Assembly (NCBI GenBank): GCA_937967455.1
Contig: CALCJK010000003.1
Location: 62,001 to 126,000 of the forward strand
Origin: an uncultured bacterium
GTDB lineage: Bacteria > Bacteroidota > Ignavibacteria > UBA10030 > BY39
Direction of reading: 5' to 3'
Length of the DNA: 64,000 nt
In this document: positions 62,776 to 64,000 of the stretch, piece by piece
How the letters are laid out: each line of letters starts with the position of its first letter
Position numbering within the stretch: the first letter of the stretch is position 1
Notes under the pieces: model-generated
Told to the model about the DNA's origin: nothing
Databases searched by the model: none
The model's input: only the letters and a program-made list of their open reading frames with translations
Translations under genes and position numbers: made by a program

Positions 62776-63953
62776 TGAAGATGATTTATATGGACAATCA
62801 TGCGACCACTCAAATTGATCCTCGTGTTTTAGAGGTGATGCTACCTTATTTCACTGAACACTATGGAAACCCTGCAAGTAGACAGCACCGATTTGGCTGG
62901 GTTGCTGAAGAGGCTGTCGAAGCAGCAAGAAACAAGATTGCAAAATTTTTAAATGCTGAACCAAATGAAATAATTTTTACCAGTGGAGCAACTGAATCAA
63001 ATAATCTTGCTATAAAAGGTATAGCTGAAGCTTATGCCTATAAAGGTAGGCATATAATAACAGTGGCAACTGAGCATAAATCAGTTTTGGATAGTTGTGA
63101 TCATTTAAGTAAAGCTGGTTTTAAAATTTCGTATTTACCAGTAGATCAATATGGCTTAGTGGATTTGAACATTCTTGAAAGAGAAATAAATAGTGATACT
63201 ATTTTGATTTCAGTAATGTATGCAAATAATGAGATTGGAACTATACAGAATATAAATGAGATCGCAAAAATTTCTACAGAAAGAAATATTATTTTTCATA
63301 CTGATGCAACACAAGCTGTTGGGAAATTGAAAATCGACTTAAAAAATTCTCAAATAGATTTGTTATCTTTTTCAGGACATAAGATTTATGGACCAAAAGG
63401 GATTGGTGTTTTGTATATTAAAAATAAATCTCCTAAGGTAAAATTAATTCCTCAAATGGATGGTGGTGGACACGAAAGGGGATTAAGATCGGGAACACTG
63501 AATGTTCCAGCAATTGTTGGATTAGCAAAAGCTTTAGAGCTATGCGACCAATTTATGGATGAGGAAAATAAAAGATTATCAGAATTTAGAAATAAAATGC
63601 AAACTGAATTTTTGGCAAATCTTGAAAATGTATTTCTAAATGGGCATCCTTCTCAAAGAATTCCTAATAATTTGAATATTAGTTTTCTCCATGTAGAGGA
63701 TACGGCGTTAATCATGGCATTAAAAGATATTGCGGTATCATCTGGATCAGCATGTTCAACTGCAAATGCACAAGGCTCTCATGTATTAAAGGCTTTAAGA
63801 TTAAGTGATAGTAGAATTCACTCAGCAATTAGATTCGGTTTGGGGAGATTTAATACCGCCGAAGAAGTTGATTATGTAATCGACAAAGTAATCGTTGAAG
63901 TAAAAAAGTTGCGAAAATTATCATTTTTTAAAAATAAAAAGGTTGAATTATGA
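62772..63953 (+). CDS. iscS: Cysteine desulfurase (IscS/NifS type)
   Basis: A 393-residue PLP enzyme that takes sulfur from cysteine for Fe-S cluster assembly. MIYMDNHATTQIDPRVLEVM at the N-terminus, the SGATESNN motif, the PLP Lys in SFSGHKIYGPKGIG (near 206) and the active Cys in SSGSACSTANAQGSHVLKAL (near 326). Operon: regulator, desulfurase, next gene, with ATGA overlaps. Many Fe-S proteins encoded in this window would depend on it. Confidence 0.93.
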   Translation: MMKMIYMDNHATTQIDPRVLEVMLPYFTEHYGNPASRQHRFGWVAEEAVEAARNKIAKFLNAEPNEIIFTSGATESNNLAIKGIAEAYAYKGRHIITVATEHKSVLDSCDHLSKAGFKISYLPVDQYGLVDLNILEREINSDTILISVMYANNEIGTIQNINEIAKISTERNIIFHTDATQAVGKLKIDLKNSQIDLLSFSGHKIYGPKGIGVLYIKNKSPKVKLIPQMDGGGHERGLRSGTLNVPAIVGLAKALELCDQFMDEENKRLSEFRNKMQTEFLANLENVFLNGHPSQRIPNNLNISFLHVEDTALIMALKDIAVSSGSACSTANAQGSHVLKALRLSDSRIHSAIRFGLGRFNTAEEVDYVIDKVIVEVKKLRKLSFFKNKKVEL

Positions 63954-64000
63954 AATCTTTAGAAAAATACTCCGATTTTATTATATCAAATCAGAAGGAA
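63950..64000 (+). CDS. Start of the next isc-operon gene, partial
   Basis: ATG 63950 overlaps the desulfurase stop (ATGA) and 17 codons are visible (MKSLEKYSDFIISNQKE). From position an Fe-S scaffold (IscU/NifU-like) or another assembly factor is expected, but the visible residues do not identify it. Confidence 0.6.
   Translation, partial: MKSLEKYSDFIISNQKE

Noticed and set aside
1-64000. CRISPR arrays, prophage, transposases, integrative-element borders
   Set aside because: No regularly spaced repeats, transposase or integrase motifs, or direct repeats flanking the tRNA were seen.

Overview
The window looks like one contiguous piece of chromosome from an AT-rich, Gram-negative, anaerobic or facultative bacterium of the Bacteroidota/Chlorobi line, most likely class Ignavibacteria. 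The evidence is a Por-type (T9SS) C-terminal sorting domain with the NYPNPFNP motif, a decayed fragment of a second secreted protein of that style, a GWxTD-domain protein, a bacillithiol deacetylase (BshB1), the cmk-ispH-rpsA order, LPS-type acyl- and heptosyltransferases, a tRNA without encoded CCA, and many TTG starts. Most genes lie on the + strand. No CRISPR array, prophage or insertion sequence was seen.

Layout. 1-4.1 kb: a small exported Cys-rich protein (cut by the window edge), bshB1, an alpha/beta hydrolase, bioY, cmk, ispH. 4.3-11.2 kb: rpsA, mtaB, a membrane protein, truA, an M48 protease, a CBS/CorC protein. 11.2-16.5 kb: surface-glycan genes (flippase, GT2, GT4), an unrecognised protein, nadD and a response regulator. 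16.5-24.8 kb: GH57 glucanase with a starch-binding domain, YjbQ, GWxTD protein, LpxL-like acyltransferase, GT9, tRNA-Arg(CCG), TPR protein, MATE transporter. 24.8-30.7 kb: a partner-switching signalling set (membrane GAF-PP2C phosphatase, STAS antagonist, RsbW-like kinase, second GAF-PP2C phosphatase), then an HD protein and a methyltransferase.

30.9-46.2 kb is the most unusual part: a gap-free, 19-gene, one-strand operon behind a sigma-54-like promoter. It holds a [NiFe]-hydrogenase maturation protease; HdrC and HdrB; the N-terminal half only of HdrA; a regulatory block (DRTGG, ATPase, a [FeFe]-hydrogenase-like protein that looks like a sensor, DRTGG, PHP, ATPase); HydC/NuoE, a 2Fe-2S protein and HydB/NuoF; a fusion of a HydA/NuoG-type Fe-S domain to the missing C-terminal half of HdrA; a 58-residue protein; a radical SAM enzyme; MvhD; and the small and large subunits of a group 3-type [NiFe] hydrogenase. 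My reading is that this encodes a soluble electron-bifurcating or confurcating complex in which an Mvh/Hdr arm and a HydBC-type NAD(H) arm are covalently joined through a split HdrA.

46.2-64 kb: a secreted T9SS substrate; a proteolysis operon (two M16 proteins and a tricorn-like S41 protease); the T9SS remnant; a Pit phosphate transporter with its DUF47 partner on the minus strand; about 0.9 kb of mostly non-coding or decayed sequence; htpX; purC, a Sua5-type threonylcarbamoyl-AMP synthase and purE; a small zinc-ribbon gene with its own promoter and terminator; and the start of an isc operon (IscR-like regulator with a clear IscR-type operator, cysteine desulfurase, and the first codons of a further gene).
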